Shown: piece after piece, positions 11,101 to 24,939 of the stretch | Layout of the letters: each line of letters begins with the position of its first letter | How positions within the stretch are numbered: position 1 is the stretch's first letter | DNA from: Populus alba | Taxonomy: Eukaryota > Streptophyta > Magnoliopsida > Malpighiales > Salicaceae | Assembly: GCF_005239225.2 (NCBI RefSeq) | Contig: NC_133293.1 | Span: forward strand, 14,042,333 to 14,106,332 | Length of the DNA: 64,000 nt | Reading direction: 5' to 3' | Notes under the pieces: model-generated | The model's input: the letters and a program-made list of their open reading frames with translations, nothing else | Told to the model about the DNA's origin: nothing | Database searches by the model: none | Made by a program: the position numbers and the translations under genes

Positions 11101-14100
11101 CACCTCATTTTTTTTTTTTAAGTTTTAATTTCATGGTGCTGGACTTTTTATCTCATGATGCTTTGAGTGTTTTTTTATAGTTTTATGAATAGATTTAAAA
11201 CTTAGAATCTAATCTATGACTACGGATGGGGATATAAATATTTGATTTTTGTAAAATTGACTAGGATCTACTATCTAGTTGAAACCCGTTGGATAGAGAC
11301 AGTCCTTCATCTATCCGACATGACTGGGTTAAAATTGAAGGCAAGTAATGTATTTAGATGTTTGAATTGGATGTAGGTGGAGCAAAATATGACTTCAACA
11401 CGAGGCAATATTGTCCTCTTTAATTATAACCAGTCTAAACTCCTCAATTTTGTTTTTTAATAAGTTGACGAGCTTGGGGGCTAGACAGTTAGATACATTT
11501 TATTGACGATGAAGCAACGCTTTAAACCCCCCCATGCAATGAAATTAAGAAACGTGGGTTGTAATAAAAAGCCCTAACTAGCTAGTATATATAGTTCATT
11601 CGAAGTTTTCGAGTTTAATTGTTCGGTAAGAATCGAATTAAAGCGAACCCTTTAAATTACAATAAAGGGTAGTAATTAACCAAATTGTGTGCAAGGATCA
11701 TATATGCTTGCACTCCACTAGGCAGCTGGCTACATATCATGATCATAAATCCCTCCAAAGTGCTCCAAATAGTCAAATTGAGACCAAGTAGGTAGCAAAC
11801 TCGAACACAGCTCCACAACACATTGAAGTGGTGAAAATATTTTGCGTGCATGCGCCATAATTTTTTGTCACAAGACACAAGAAAACTTTGAGTTCTTTCC
11901 ACGACTAATCGTAACGATATTTTCTCCAAGAAGATCTTTGATTTCCTGCTCATCATGACTGCATATAATTTGTGTATTCTTGGTCTACATAAAATCTGAA
12001 GGCATGTACAGTGTTGTCCTCATGAAGTGTTCAAGAAAGACGGTTTTCCGTTTCCCAAATCCCGTAGAGCTTCTCGCGAAGTTCGCCTTTGCGGTAAATG
12101 ATTGCTAGTAACAGTCACCACCATTAATTTCTGATGTTAAGTTGGTAATTAAATTGGAAGGAATGCGATATTCAATTAGTTTTACAGCCACCTGGCTGGC
12201 TTTTTACTTTTAGAACACGATATTTGATTGATTTTATTTTAATAGTTTATATAGTACCATCGATTAATCTATCTCCAATCAGTAGTCATTGGAAGAGTTT
12301 TAATTAATTAAATGTTAAAAATCTGTAGAAATCTCAAATTGACATTACCGTGTTATGTAATTCTAATTAATTCCATCCCAAAATAAGAGTTTTTATTGCT
12401 TGAATTCCTAATAATGGATGCTTCTATTCTTGTGTCCAGTAGTCTTTCTTTCAATTTTTCTGCTAAAATAAGTTTTATTGCATGAAATGCTTGTACTATT
12501 AGATGGGAGATATTAACAAGCACTAAAAGGGAAACTCAACTGAGAAATATATGAAACATTAATTAAGGACTCAATTGATAAATATTTTGCTTTGGGATGA
12601 AACTGAAGAGTGGGTAATAAATCAGGGACGACATTGTTGTTTTCCCTAAATAAATTGATGTGCGCGCGCGCTTAGGCATCTCAACTCACCTTTTGCGAAA
12701 AGGGAATTTTATTTTTTTCCTGTTATCGGTAAAATAATAATGTTATGAAACTCATAATCAACGTTCAAAAAGAAATAAATAGTGTAAGCGGATGAAGTCA
12801 TTCACATTAGAATTAGGTAGTATTATTTTATTTAGCAACCACTAGAAACCTTTTTTTTTTTAATTAATATAGATATTTTAGTTAGTGTATATTTTAATTA
12901 ATCTTATAAATTCAAATCTCGAATCATACTAAATGATTATTTTATTTAGCAACTTCTGGACAAAACTCGTTCCCTTCACGCTTGGCCGCCTACCACATGG
13001 TTCAATGTATAATTTGAGGCGGGCAGAATACGAGGAACTACAAGAATAAATAGCCACGTGGTTTTTTTTTTTTTGTTAATAGTAAAGTATTCTCACACTG
13101 ATTTCACGTATCATGACTTAATTCCTCTCTGCTTCAATTTTAAACATTGAATCTTTTGACTGAACTGAAAAACAAAAGAAATTTTATAGATCCTCAGATT
13201 AAAATTAGAGATATTCAAGATAATGTGTGGGGATTTATTCTCATTGTAGAGAGAAAATTAATAACTCCGTTAAATATCAAACCTTATGATCGTTTCAATA
13301 AATCTCTAATAAGAGTTTAAAGAATATGCCCTATTAACCCAATACTTTTGCTATATCTATATAGTTCTACAATCAACATATTTATCCAAATTCAACTTGT
13401 TATATTTATAAATAAATACTGGCATCCTCAAATATTGAAAAAGTGTGTGTGTGTGTGTGTTGTGTAACATGGTGAAATGAGAGCTACGAAGCACATCTGG
13501 CTAATGAGCCATGAGGCCCATCACCCATGGAGTAGAGAATCAAGAACTCGACTCTAATATTATGGTATCGGTGAGCCTCTTCATAATTCACATTATAAAT
13601 AGCTTTCACTTAAATACAGATTATATAATAAAATGGTTTTTATATACCTGCCACTTCATTATGAAATCAAAGCATTCGCTGGATTCTTTCGGCAGCCTAG
13701 GCCAAATTATATTTTTATGACACTAATCATACACACATCAATTAAACCAACTCTTGTGGACCATTGCTCATTAAGGAGTTGGAGAGTCAAGAATCACAGC
13801 AATAATTGGCTGCTCAGGTTCACTAAGATGCTATAACATCCTCGAATGTTCTATCGTCATGCTCCAAGATGAGGGGTCCATCAAATGGAAGGCAGCTGGC
13901 AGCAGGCAGCAGTGTGGAATTTCTATTTGAGACAAACAGCAAGATCTTTCTAGATTGAAATTAAGGAAAAATTTCTTTAATCTTTTTGTACAGTAATCAG
14001 TGTTTTTAGCAAGAAATAGTTATATGACCTCCGCTCGGATATTTTTATTTTTTATAAAATAAATTGTACATACAGGTTTTGAATGAATTTATATAGTTTA

Positions 14101-15780
14101 AAAATTTAGGTTTAAATTTGAAATTTTTATGCATTTTTATAATCAAATAAATCAAGAACTTTATATAAATAAATAAATAAAAAGTCATTAATGATACTTA
14201 AAAATAAAACTTGAAAAAATCAAGATACATGTTTAGATCAAGATGTTTAATCTTGAAAGATAGGATATTTACCCGGTTGTATTTGCTAAATTTATTTATT
14301 AAAATATATTTTTTTATTTAAGCAAATAATAATAGAAATAGGGACACAAATTAAATTCATCAAATAAAATAAAAATAAAAATAAAATAACATCATGCAAG
14401 GTTGCATATATAATTAAAAATATTATTTGAAAATAAATTTTTTATTTTAAAAAATAAAGTTCATCCATATAAAATATAAAAATAATTATAAATAAATCAT
14501 AAAAAATCTTCTAATTTAAATGCATGTATCTAAAAGAATAATCATCATTTAAAAGAGGCTCTCCAAATAAAATGAAAAAGAGAAGGGGTACTAATTAATT
14601 TAAACATAAATTAAAAAAGAGAAAAAAAAAACCATAAAAAATTATTAATTTTATAAAAATAATCAATTAAAAAAAGACATAATATGAATTATTCTCATCA
14701 AATGAAACCATTTGACATAAATATCATTATTTTTTGTGGCCTAAACCTATATCAACAATAATTAGAACTAAAAAATAAAAAAAATAAACTTTGTATCAAA
14801 ATTAAATTGAAAAAATATTGAGATGTTGAAATTGAATAATTTACATGATTTCTAAAGTTTAAGGATCAAAGTGCATATTTTACGAAATTTATAGCATCAT
14901 TTTTCATTTCGGTTCATCTTCTTTCAATCTCATCATTTCTTAAGAAATCAAGATCAATAAAATTTTAACTAGAAATAAATCATTGCAAAAAAAATTAAGG
15001 ACTAGATTAAAAAAAAAATTACACAATATATCCATAAATACATATAAGTATGAACATGAAAGCTTCATAAAGTAAAAAACTCATACCTTTTAGAGTTATA
15101 CTAAATACTTAATGGTAATGGTACTCATCATAGGGTTTTCAACTATTTATGCTAACTTGAACTTGGATTCAAACCCAAAATTATCATACAAAATCTAACT
15201 AAATGATTGGATATGTATTTTTGATATTCCAATCTAACCCAATTAGATTTCAAGTATCTATAACCTAATACATGTACACTTAAAAAAAATAAAAAACTCT
15301 TAATCAATCAGTTTTACAATTAAAACAAAAAAAATATGCGGTTTGCTACTAGTTCTGTTGATGCTAGAACTGGATCTCCTACTGTTGGAGCTGGAGTAGC
15401 TACATTGGCGTTGCTGCGTCGCTGGATCGCTGCATCTGTTATGACGAGGAAGGAGAAGCCAGGAGTGTTTATATGTATAGACGTAGTTTTTTAAAATTGT
15501 AAGGTTATCAATGTATTCCGGGTCGGGTTAAGAAGGATAGATTAATTTAAAATCCAATTTTTTAAACATCAAGTCCGGCACCAAGTTAATGAATAAGTTT
15601 CTTTTTCTTTTTTTTTATTGACCCTAGGTTCCAGGAGAAATCTGAACAGGTGGGCAAGCTCCAGCTTGCTCTTCAGAGCTTCCCTAGTTTGTGGTGCGAT
15701 GGAAAATATTGAAAATTAATGTATATTCCAACAACAAATCTTTATTACACAGTAATGCTCTCCCCAACTCTTGTACTTGT

Positions 15781-15851
15781 GTTTTCTCTTCTTTTCCATT
15801 TCTAGTTATTTATATATGAGTTTTCTCTTCTTTTCCATTTCTAGTTATTTA
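15781..15851. repeat. Two-copy tandem duplication, 39-base period
   Basis: A 32-base unit at 15781-15812 is repeated without change at 15820-15851 after a 7-base spacer, so the period is 39. Identity of the copies implies a recent event. Confidence 0.9.
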
Positions 15852-18800
15852 TTAGAACTCTTGTGCATGGTTGATTTAGAGTCCATTTAACATGATTTTT
15901 GAATTATAACTTTTGATTTTGAATTATAATCTAAAAGTTATTCTTCATAAATAATTTATATGCATGATAGAAGTAATTAAGTTAAAAGACCTTAAATTAG
16001 AAATTTATTTTTTAAAATGATTCAAAACAATTTTTTAAAGAATGAATGGAGTATAATTAGTTATAATATAAGTTAAGAGTTAGAGATTTGAATTTTTTTA
16101 TTAAATTAAAAACTTTGACAAAACTCCTAACAAACTTTTGATTCAAGCTAAAAAATTAAGTCCATCCATACATATTTATACTTTTTCTTTGAATTAAAAG
16201 ATGAAAAACAACTTAAATCAATTTAGAATAATATATTAAACATAACTTTACTCATTATGATCTTAGCTAGTGAACTCACTTTGCAGTCCAACTTGGCCCG
16301 TTTCCCCTTTCGAACTCTCAGCAAAAACTTATTTGGGATCTTCGAAAGGTAATGTACAGTCCCTCTTATTGCTAGATCCGCAAGCAGATAAGGTCGTAAA
16401 ATTCAACCCAAAAAATCTTGCATTTTCTCTGTTCAAATTCACTTGTTTTTTTTTTTTTTGGGTGAGGGGGTGATTAATAAATTTTCTGAAATTAAATATT
16501 TCCACTCGCTAAAGCAGCGACAACATCACAAGCAAAGCTACTGGTGCTAAGCTAAGGAGTCAGACGTTCCGAAAAGCACTTTCATGCATGTTAAAGTATA
16601 TGTCTGTACAATTGCAAATACATAGCTCAGAGAGTAATTAGAGCTGGAAACACAATGAAGTGACTCAAAGCCTGGTTCCATGCTGTTAAAAAAAATTCAG
16701 CTTTCAAATTTATCAGTCAACTTTTCCATAAAGTCCACTGCCACGAACCTATGCTCCTATAACTTTATGTGAGCCTCAGCTAGAGAAGCTTGGACTCCCA
16801 TTCCACCAACTTTGAAATTGAGAAAACGTCTAAAAGAGTACCATTACCAAACAATATAATTAATGGAGATTTCATCGTTTTTTTTTTTTAAAAAGACAGC
16901 GGCGAAAATGTCAATTGAAACCAGCCTAAAAGGTAAAAAGACATCAAAGAACAGTATTAGTGGAAGGAATCGCTAGGGCACAGGTCATTAGATATTTATG
17001 TCCTTGAAAAAGCGTAAGAAAAAAAATTCAAAATAGTCTGCCTAGAAAATAACCGAACAGCAGTTTTTGGCTTTTAAGTCAAGAAGATCTTTCCATGGGA
17101 CCGAATAGAATCTAATTAAAGCGTTCTTTTCTCAAAATCTCACAAAATTCAAACTTCTTTAGCATCCCTTAACAGCACAAGCTGTCTTAATCATGGATGA
17201 ACAAGGTGTTGTCCAGTGTCTGGTAGGAGATATTTTACAAGTCCCATTTCTTTTCCAGAGTCAAAAATCATACCCATATTGCCAAGGAATGTGTCCTCAA
17301 AGTGGGACAGTGCGCATCTCCATCCAATTATACCTTCCACCGCCAAACGTAAGAACAAAAACAGATGGCCTGATTATCATTTTCCCAAAGCCGAAAGGTG
17401 AGCTGATGATCAGTCCCACTAAATCGAATGAGCTCAAATGGAAGAAGCTTGAAGCAAGGTACAAAATAATATTAATGATCTAGCCAGTACTTAAGATGTG
17501 GGAATCAAACTGGTTATTAACAATCTAAGCTTTTAAGCAGGTAGATGAGCATGTTGACTAAACCAAATTCTCGTGTGTTGGGAAAGCATTTCTAAACCTT
17601 TTCCTTTGATTGTTGAACAAGAATTAGCAATTGAGTAATCATTTCATTATCATCATCATCCCCTGTTGAACGTTCTCTTTTATCCACCATTAATGAGATT
17701 AAGCTGGACCCAGCCTGAATTAATTAATAATAAAAAGAGTCTAAATACTGCTGGAACAGGAAAACTACCTGTGCTTAGTCGTGGGTTTGTTTTGTTTTGA
17801 CATTTACAATGAGGCCTTGCTGTAGCTTTATCTACTTAACAATGGATATTGATGCGGGCGGGCGTCCCTGAACCTGGATGCCGAAATTACAAGGGCCACG
17901 CCGCTTAACAGTGTTTTCCTTCCATTTCTTTTTATGCAAAATCATCATGTTTTTTGTTTAAACTAATACACAATCTTTACATCACGTTAACCTAATCACA
18001 GAGTCCGCATGCGCGGTGTGTCTCTTGCATAAAAAATCAATGCGTATTTTATAAGCGTTGTTAAGCAATCGATCTCCAGGGGTTAATTAATTTAATGGTT
18101 AAACAATTTTTATTTCATTTTATTTTCTAAATTTAAATCTTGAAGTACTAGTATTCATGAAAATTCATTTAAACGCTGATGCGGGGGTGTTTTTTCAGTC
18201 TTATATTCAATATTAGTTGAGGTGAAAATTGGTCTAAAAATATATTTAGTTTTGATATAAAAAAACGAACTGTCAAGACCTTTATCCTTCCTCTCATCAT
18301 TATATAATAAATGAGTGACTGAAAGAAAAAGAAAACGAAAAAACACTAACTAAAAGGTTAGAACTACAAATTCCGGGAACTATACAATTATCGTTAATCT
18401 ACCAAAAGTTATGCTCGGTATCCTCTCTAGATATATATATGAAAAGGTGTTTGAATTTGAACTTCCAAAGCATTATTATTATTTCTCTGATTAGAAATCT
18501 CCCTCTTTGCTTTTTGAAGTGTGAACAGAGCTATGGTTGCATGAATCTTTTTGTAAAATGATTATATATTATATTTCCTTGCCATGCTCTTCATATGATA
18601 GTGTCATTTTGGCAAAATCCCTCAACGGATTTACGCCTTGCTCTCCTAGCTGATGCGTTTGGAATAGCTCACCTGAGAGCTGAGTTTGTCCGGCTTTCAT
18701 CATCTACTTTGAAAAATGGATCCATGACCTGTTGCATGCAATTGGTCGGAACTCTTGAGTCAAACCTGCAATCGCGCGCGCACAAAAACAAAAAATATTT

Positions 18801-18938
18801 CTTCAACTCCTTTTTTGCTTCGAAATTCATATGAAACTGTGCTAGTTTCTGTAGATTAAACTATTTCTCCATATTGTTTTTTTTTTTTAAAAAAAAGTAG
18901 TAAAAATATATTGCTTTAATTAGCTTGAACTATTATTC

Positions 18939-18959
18939 AGAGAGAGAGAGAGAGAGAGA
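18939..18959. repeat. (AG)n microsatellite
   Basis: An uninterrupted AG run of about 21 bases in intergenic DNA upstream (plus-strand sense) of the protease pseudogene. Confidence 0.9.
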
Positions 18960-19878
18960 TACTTTAGTTTATTAAGTTCTAGTGTTATGAAAAGATAAAA
19001 CAAAGAAAGAAGAAACACGGTAAAAACAGAAATCCAAAACCAAGCCGGAAGCCCATAAAAAGGGAGAAGGCCCAGTGTATAGAACAGGCCAGAGGCCCAA
19101 AAAAAATAAGTCCGGTCCAGTCAACGACATATCATTCACATTCATCTTCACTGGCTCCTTTTAGTTGAGTGACATGGCATCCCCTCCAATACTATAAATT
19201 GACAACATATTTTATAGTCAGTGCTTAAATTATACTTATACTTAAATTACAATCCTCTCACTAATTAATAACAGGGATTTTTCATTCTAATTTGAACAAT
19301 ACGGAAGTTATTGAATTAGTTGATGTCAAGTAAAATTAACCCATCATCGGAGATTATCTTTGTAACCCGAATATTTTACGCTTGTTAATTGATTAATTAG
19401 TGGCTATTTCCAATGAAAATCGTATGATATATTCCCAGCAATATATATATATACATATTTCTGTTCTTCGGTGCCTTCAGAAAAACATACAGATATAGAT
19501 TTTTCATGTACTCATAATAATACATTCAATTCCTTTAACTATTCAATATTCATTTTTTATTTAATTTTAGAATAACACATCCATTTCTTAATGAGTCAGG
19601 TCATTTTACATTAAGGTCTAGTAGCTCTATTAGTCATCGGCACGTTTTAAATCCCTCCAAACTCCCCCGACATGAAGTCCTCTAAACACATCCAAAAATC
19701 AATTTTGAAATTACTGCAAAGTAGAAATAATCATTTACACCATTTATCTGAGTTCCTAGCACTTTTTTTTTAAACAATATTATCATGTTCCATATCAGTC
19801 CATGTAGGGAAATTGACTGTCCATTTCAGAAGGACAACAAATTTGTATCATGTCCAAAAAAAAAAACAACGAAAGTAT

Positions 19879-21291
19879 TTAACAACAATTAATAACAAAT
19901 TTCTTCTTGAAAAAGAAAAGAAAAGAACAATTACAAAAATCAAAATGACACCAGAGAGCACAACCGCGACGTGAAAAACCGAGCCGAGAATCGCCCCTAT
20001 CAAACTCCATTAAAAATCCTTGTTGCATCAGATTCCCAATCACCGAAAACCCACCACTCTCCGAGTCAGCGGGTAGAGTCGCCAAGCACCTGACTCCCTC
20101 CCTTATCTCTATAAAATAATTCCTTCGCGGTGGCGAAAACACCGATGCACCACCGAGCTCCAAATTCAGTCTTGGCAATCTCGGTCTTGACACGCCCGTC
20201 ACGTTCACACAAAGGTCAAAACCACTGCGAGTTGACTCATCCCCTGGAGTTGGACGCGGTAACTTTACTTCACACTCAAACACCGCTATATCTCACGCTA
20301 AGCTGTCTCAGTTAAAAAAGTTAACGTCGTCACCGAGTCAATAACCGTCCCGCCGTTACATAACTCATCGACTAACCAAACAGGAGGGTCAATTGTTAAT
20401 TTCACACCGTTAAACACTCCCTTGATGGCAATGTAGTAAAAAGTGAGGGCTACAGGGTCAGTTAACAACGGCGTGTAGCTTATTCTGCTTTGGTTATCCT
20501 TCTTCAAGGAAACGACGTCGCCGATCGTGAGATAGCTGGTTGGAAGATGAGAGAGTGTGCAATCCATAAGGCAATAAGAGACCGTGACCAAAAAGACGGC
20601 CTAACTGATAAGAGAACCAAATCAGCCCACTGACCAAGCCCATCACTTCATGGGCTCCATTAAAACTCGACCCGGTACACTCGGACCCGAGACATGAAAC
20701 CCGCACCCGAATGCTAGGCTCCTGAGCTTCATTGCTCTCCCAGAGCTTGTATTCAAGGTGGTGGTTTCTTTAGAGAAAAACCCAGAAGTTTTGGACCCAT
20801 CAGAGTAGACGTACTCGTATCTACAAGGGCCGTGAAGGCGAGTGTGGTTGCAGGGATTGGGGTCAGGTTGAGGGACGAGTTGACACAAAGAGCTGAAACA
20901 GTGAGATGGGGAGAATGTGGAGGAGTGGCGAGCGAGGAATGTATCAGGGTTTGTGGGAGGAGCAGTTAGTTTTGCAAGCAGAGCATGTAACCCGAGTGAG
21001 GTCGCTGCTGGTATCTGCAATGAGAGGGAGGGTTTGAGGTGGAGACCCGAGGCGGAGGGACACGAAGTATTGGCCAGAACCGGAGGAATCTTCGGATATT
21101 AAGGGGGATTTGAAGAAGGTGCGGTGGTGGTCGAGGAGAAGAGATAGATGGTGGATGTCTGAAGAGCGGGACTTGATCGGGGTAGAAAATGGTGTTTTGT
21201 GATGTTAAGAGAGTTTTAGGTATTCTGTAGTGGAGGTGGTGAGATCTACGAAGGCGAGGAAGAGGAGGAAGAAGAGGGAGAGAGACAACAT
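19879..21291 (-). pseudogene. Decayed A1-family aspartyl protease gene (At3g25700-like)
   Basis: A near full-length intronless protease remnant. The ATG at 21291 opens a signal-like hydrophobic N-terminus (MLSLSLFFLLFLAFVDLTTS), but an in-frame TAA follows about 28 codons in. Further on are GQYFVSLRLGSPPQTLPLIA, then DTSSDL where DTGSDL is expected. The rest is split among frames: NPDTFLARHSSTFS to FGCGFHVSGPSVPG (about 21020-20680), GSSFNGAHEVMGL (about 20690-20600), VSYCLMDCTLSHLPTSYLTI to GGTVIDSVTTLTFL (about 20591-20300), and LCVNVTGVSRPRLPRL to IGNLMQQGFLMEFDRG and SRRGCAL (about 20240-19950). That is at least four frame changes plus nonsense codons. Both catalytic motifs are altered (DTG to DTS, DSG to DSV). 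Family members are secreted or vacuolar pepsin-like proteases. The conserved C-terminus still reads cleanly for over 100 codons, so decay may be fairly recent. Its position between bHLH and CHUP1 matches the Arabidopsis order. Confidence 0.88.
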
Positions 21292-21399
21292 TGTGTTCTG
21301 AAACTCTGTGTGTTGTGTCTGTGTGAGAGGGAGAAGAATTAAATGGCCGTACTGCAAGGTGTCGTTCCGTTACTGTTTCGGAGATAGAGAGAGTGATAT

Positions 21400-22350
21400 A
21401 AATCTGTTTTTTAATCTAACTTTATATTTTTAATACATGATATAGAGGGAATATGTTTCAACTAATAATATTTTTTTATTTTTTATTTTTAAAATATCAT
21501 TATAAAATATTTATAATTTTAAAATTATTCAGTTTAAATATATAAAAATAAAAATTATTATTATAATACTTTCAAAACTCATTTTAGAGATTGATTTGCA
21601 GCAAATCTAGATTTTCTTATTAAACTTCAAAATAAATCGAGTTGACTTGAGCCAATATACAAATAAAATTATTATTATTTTAACTTAAAATTTAATTTGA
21701 GGGTAGAATAGGAGAAATTCTATGTTATAAGAGGGGTTGATTGTTAATCCAAATTGATGAAAGAATAAAAATAAAAAATTATTATAATTTTAAAACCCAA
21801 CTCGATGGTTGAATTGTGTTAAGATAAAATAAAAGTGATTATTATTATAATTTTAAAAATTAATTTGAGAGGGTCAACCCAAGACAAAACCTAGGTCACG
21901 GATCAAGAGGGCCAATTCAATGATAAAAAAATATTATTATCATAGTTTTTAAAACCTGACTCAGGGATCGGCAGGGGCAAGGTCTAGGTCACGGGTCGAG
22001 AGGCTCAATAGGCGACTCGGGTCAATATATGGATAAAAATAATAATTATTATAATTTTAAAACTCAACTTTAAAGTCGACCCGATGCAAGGTTTAAATCG
22101 CAAGCTGGGAGGGTTAACTTGGCTTGCCAAAATTTTTCTTAAAAAATAATCAAAACTGCATTGTTTTGACCATTTTTTCCCCAAAAAAATTCAACAAATT
22201 TTTAACCTGTATTTTATCCAAGTTGACCCAGGTTTTTGACCAAGTCAGGTCGAGTCAATTATTTTCTATTTTTTCTTAAACTCATATTAGTCCAAGCCTG
22301 AGATAGACTAGTCAAGCCAATCCTTAGATTTAAACTAAGATTATTATAAT
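21400..22350. repeat. Diverged tandem/dispersed repeat with an alternating AT-rich and GC-richer pattern
   Basis: A short AT core (ATTATTATAATTTTAAAA and variants) recurs near 21545, 21670, 21777, 21837, 21930 and 22040. Each copy is followed by a GC-richer piece resembling GGTCAACCCAAG..CCTAGGTCACGG. Two copies share a stretch around CTAGGTCACGGRTCRAG (near 21890 and 21985). Spacing varies from about 60 to 120 bases. No coding potential was found. It is likely part of an old transposable element. Confidence 0.6.
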
Positions 22351-24900
22351 ATTATTAATTTCAACACTTAATATAAAAATAAAAGTAGAAAAATTAATAT
22401 CTAATCATTATTTTTAAATATATAAATTTGATAATAATACATATTAAGAGTAAAATGTTTTTTTATATATATTTTTTATTTTTTCCACCACAACCAAACA
22501 TAATAAATAAACAATCATTTTATTTTATACATTATTATCAAACATAATTCTATCTATTTTCTCTTGTTATCTCCATGTTTTATATTCCAAGATACTAACT
22601 AGACATTACCTAATTAAATTATTGGTTTTAAATGGGCTTATTATACGGTAATTAAAATGGTGTTTTTGTTTTTTTTTTCTTAGTGTAGAAAGTTTTATGG
22701 CATTATTTGTACTTCGTTTGTTTTTGGAATTGAAAAAATTTTTTTTGCAAAGATTTGATTTGAATTTAACCAAATGAACTGGTTAATTATAACAAAGTCA
22801 TATGTTTTTTTTTAAAATAATAAAACTAGTTTATATAATATTAAAAATAAATATTTAATCAATATTGAAATATCCTCGATTTAGTTTTTTTTCTCCAAAA
22901 ATTCATTCGATTCTTATCAAAATTTCTATATTTTCCTGCCAATCAACATGTTAATAATACTTCAAGTACTAATTGATTACTGTTGTTAATTACAAGGATT
23001 AAATCTATATTTAACTCTATTGTAAACGGGGAATGTACAAGGTTGAAGAGAGGGGAGAGACTAGAGAGCTCATGGGAGGCGGGGGGGTGCCAGATGCCTT
23101 CTATTTTTTTTTTTCACATTGTTTCGCGTGACAATCAATTTGTGGGATTAAACTGGTTAGGAAATCATGATTTGGATTTACCATCCGACTAGTCATCTAC
23201 TGTGAGTACGATATCTGGACAAAATGATTTTTTCCTGGTCATTTTACCAGCCCACAGGGAATTGCCACGTGGAAATCAAGCTGGAACTTGTATTTTTGTG
23301 AGCATTTGTAGGGGTTGGAATGAGGAATGGTGGGGAATTTCTGGGGTGGACTCAGCATTGCAGAATATGCACACCATAAAAGCTGCAGCTAGCTAGACCT
23401 TTCTTTCTTTCGTTCTTTCTTTGTTTTTTTTTTTTTTTTTTTTTTTTTTTCCGGGCTAGAGCTTAAATAAGAAATACTTTGCTCAAATGACCTTTATAAC
23501 TAGAATTTGATCTGCTCATATCCTCTTTTAGCTGTGTATCTTATTGCTTCTAGATCGGGAAAACAGAGGGCTGACGTCTTGTGTTCTAAGGGATCCATGA
23601 GTTATTCTAGTTTCAAAAAGGGTTTTCAGCCTGCCACCTTTAACTGTGGGGCTGTGATGGCAAAGCTTGATTTTCAGTGGTTCCTGTGCTAGCCTCCTGG
23701 GCAGAGCATGATTGCTGTAAAAGGGTTTTAAAATTTTTTCAAAACTAGTTCTTACTCTTTTAGCACATGTTTTCAAAGTTAGATCTGCTTGGAGAGTTGG
23801 AAAATAGATGTGAATCATGCTTGGGGTTCGATCGGGTTGTGGCGTCAGAGATTCAAGAATGCGACATGGTTCGGGCACCAAGGGCTGAGGCTGAGTTCAC
23901 AATCAAGCCAAGGGGTCAAGTTCAGAACTTTGAGGATTGAATTGAGACTAAATACAAAATTAATTTTATGGTATTGCACAGAAATGATAGTAACTGGTAC
24001 CTAAATAAATGTTACAGAAATATTATCCAATTAACAAGAACGCGCGACGTCCCAATCCGAGCACTTTCAAATCACAAACAGGAGTCTAGAGAGGTGCTTC
24101 ACTTATTGATTAATAGCTGGTATCTTTTTGAGTGTGTGGAAGCAATAGTGATTAGTGGAGTTTATATGCTTTCAGGTCATTCAGTGATGTGGACTAGTAA
24201 ACTAGCTGGGGAGAAATAAAAAAAAAAAAAAAAAAATGAAAGCACTCGGGGTTCCCTCAGCATTATTTATGGTTCCAGCTCTCCTGTTTTGTTCTCGGAT
24301 GCTTATTTTTAAATGTCTAGAAACAAATTAAGGGCATAGAATTAATTTATTTGTTTTGGATTTTTTAATTAAAAAATCATAACCAAAATCACTCACAATT
24401 CTTAAAAACCATTATATTATTTTTATTTTGATAAGCTGGCCATCAATTTCTTGTTGAAAAACAAAAAAAAAAGAAATCATTTCCGGCTTTGACAAAAAGA
24501 AAACAGATAATGTACTTGCGGAAATGTATCCAATGATCTATGAGAAAACTCTATCCACAAAAAGAAGTCGTGTCTATGTAGCTAGCGTCTCCTTCTTGTA
24601 TTCTGCCTAGGGCCGGCCATGGGAGGCTACGCATGCAGAAATATAAATTAGAAATAGAGATGTGTTATGATGGTGAATGAATGGAAGAGAAATGACTACT
24701 TTTCCTTTCTCTTACGAGTGGACACTTCATTTTCCATTATATCGTAAGTCATTCAAGTTTGCCTTTTTGGAAACAATTTGTTTTTTTTTTTTTTGAGTTA
24801 ACATGACAGTGCGAATACATGAGGAGTCAATTGATCATAATAAATTAATGTTAAGAGGAATTCAAAGCCAGCATTTCAAAACTATGGTGTCTTATATTAG
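22351..24900. other. Gene-free AT-rich interval
   Basis: No supported gene. It contains a 27-base poly-T tract at 23424-23450 followed by CCGGGC, a poly-A run near 24220 and scattered short open frames with no family resemblance. Composition suggests transposon debris. Confidence 0.5.
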
Positions 24901-24939
24901 GTATTGAAGACTTTAATTAATGAAACTATTTTTCCAAAT

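Larger units (their letters stand above)
8157..19878. other. Long gene-free interval with AT-rich repeat debris
   Basis: About 11.7 kb in which I can support no gene. The part up to about 10.4 kb is mixed in composition and may include distal bHLH regulatory DNA. From about 14.0 to 15.3 kb the sequence is very A/T-rich and looks like old transposon debris with no recognisable protein. A GT repeat lies near 13.44 kb, a 39-base tandem duplication at 15.78 kb and an AG repeat at 18.94 kb. Small open frames such as 17193-17483 (96 codons) show no family resemblance or exon structure. Confidence 0.55.

Noticed and set aside
17193..17483. 96-codon plus-strand open frame with fairly normal composition
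   Set aside because: No recognisable domain, no promoter or exon partners, and no protein-like conservation signal that I can judge without a search.
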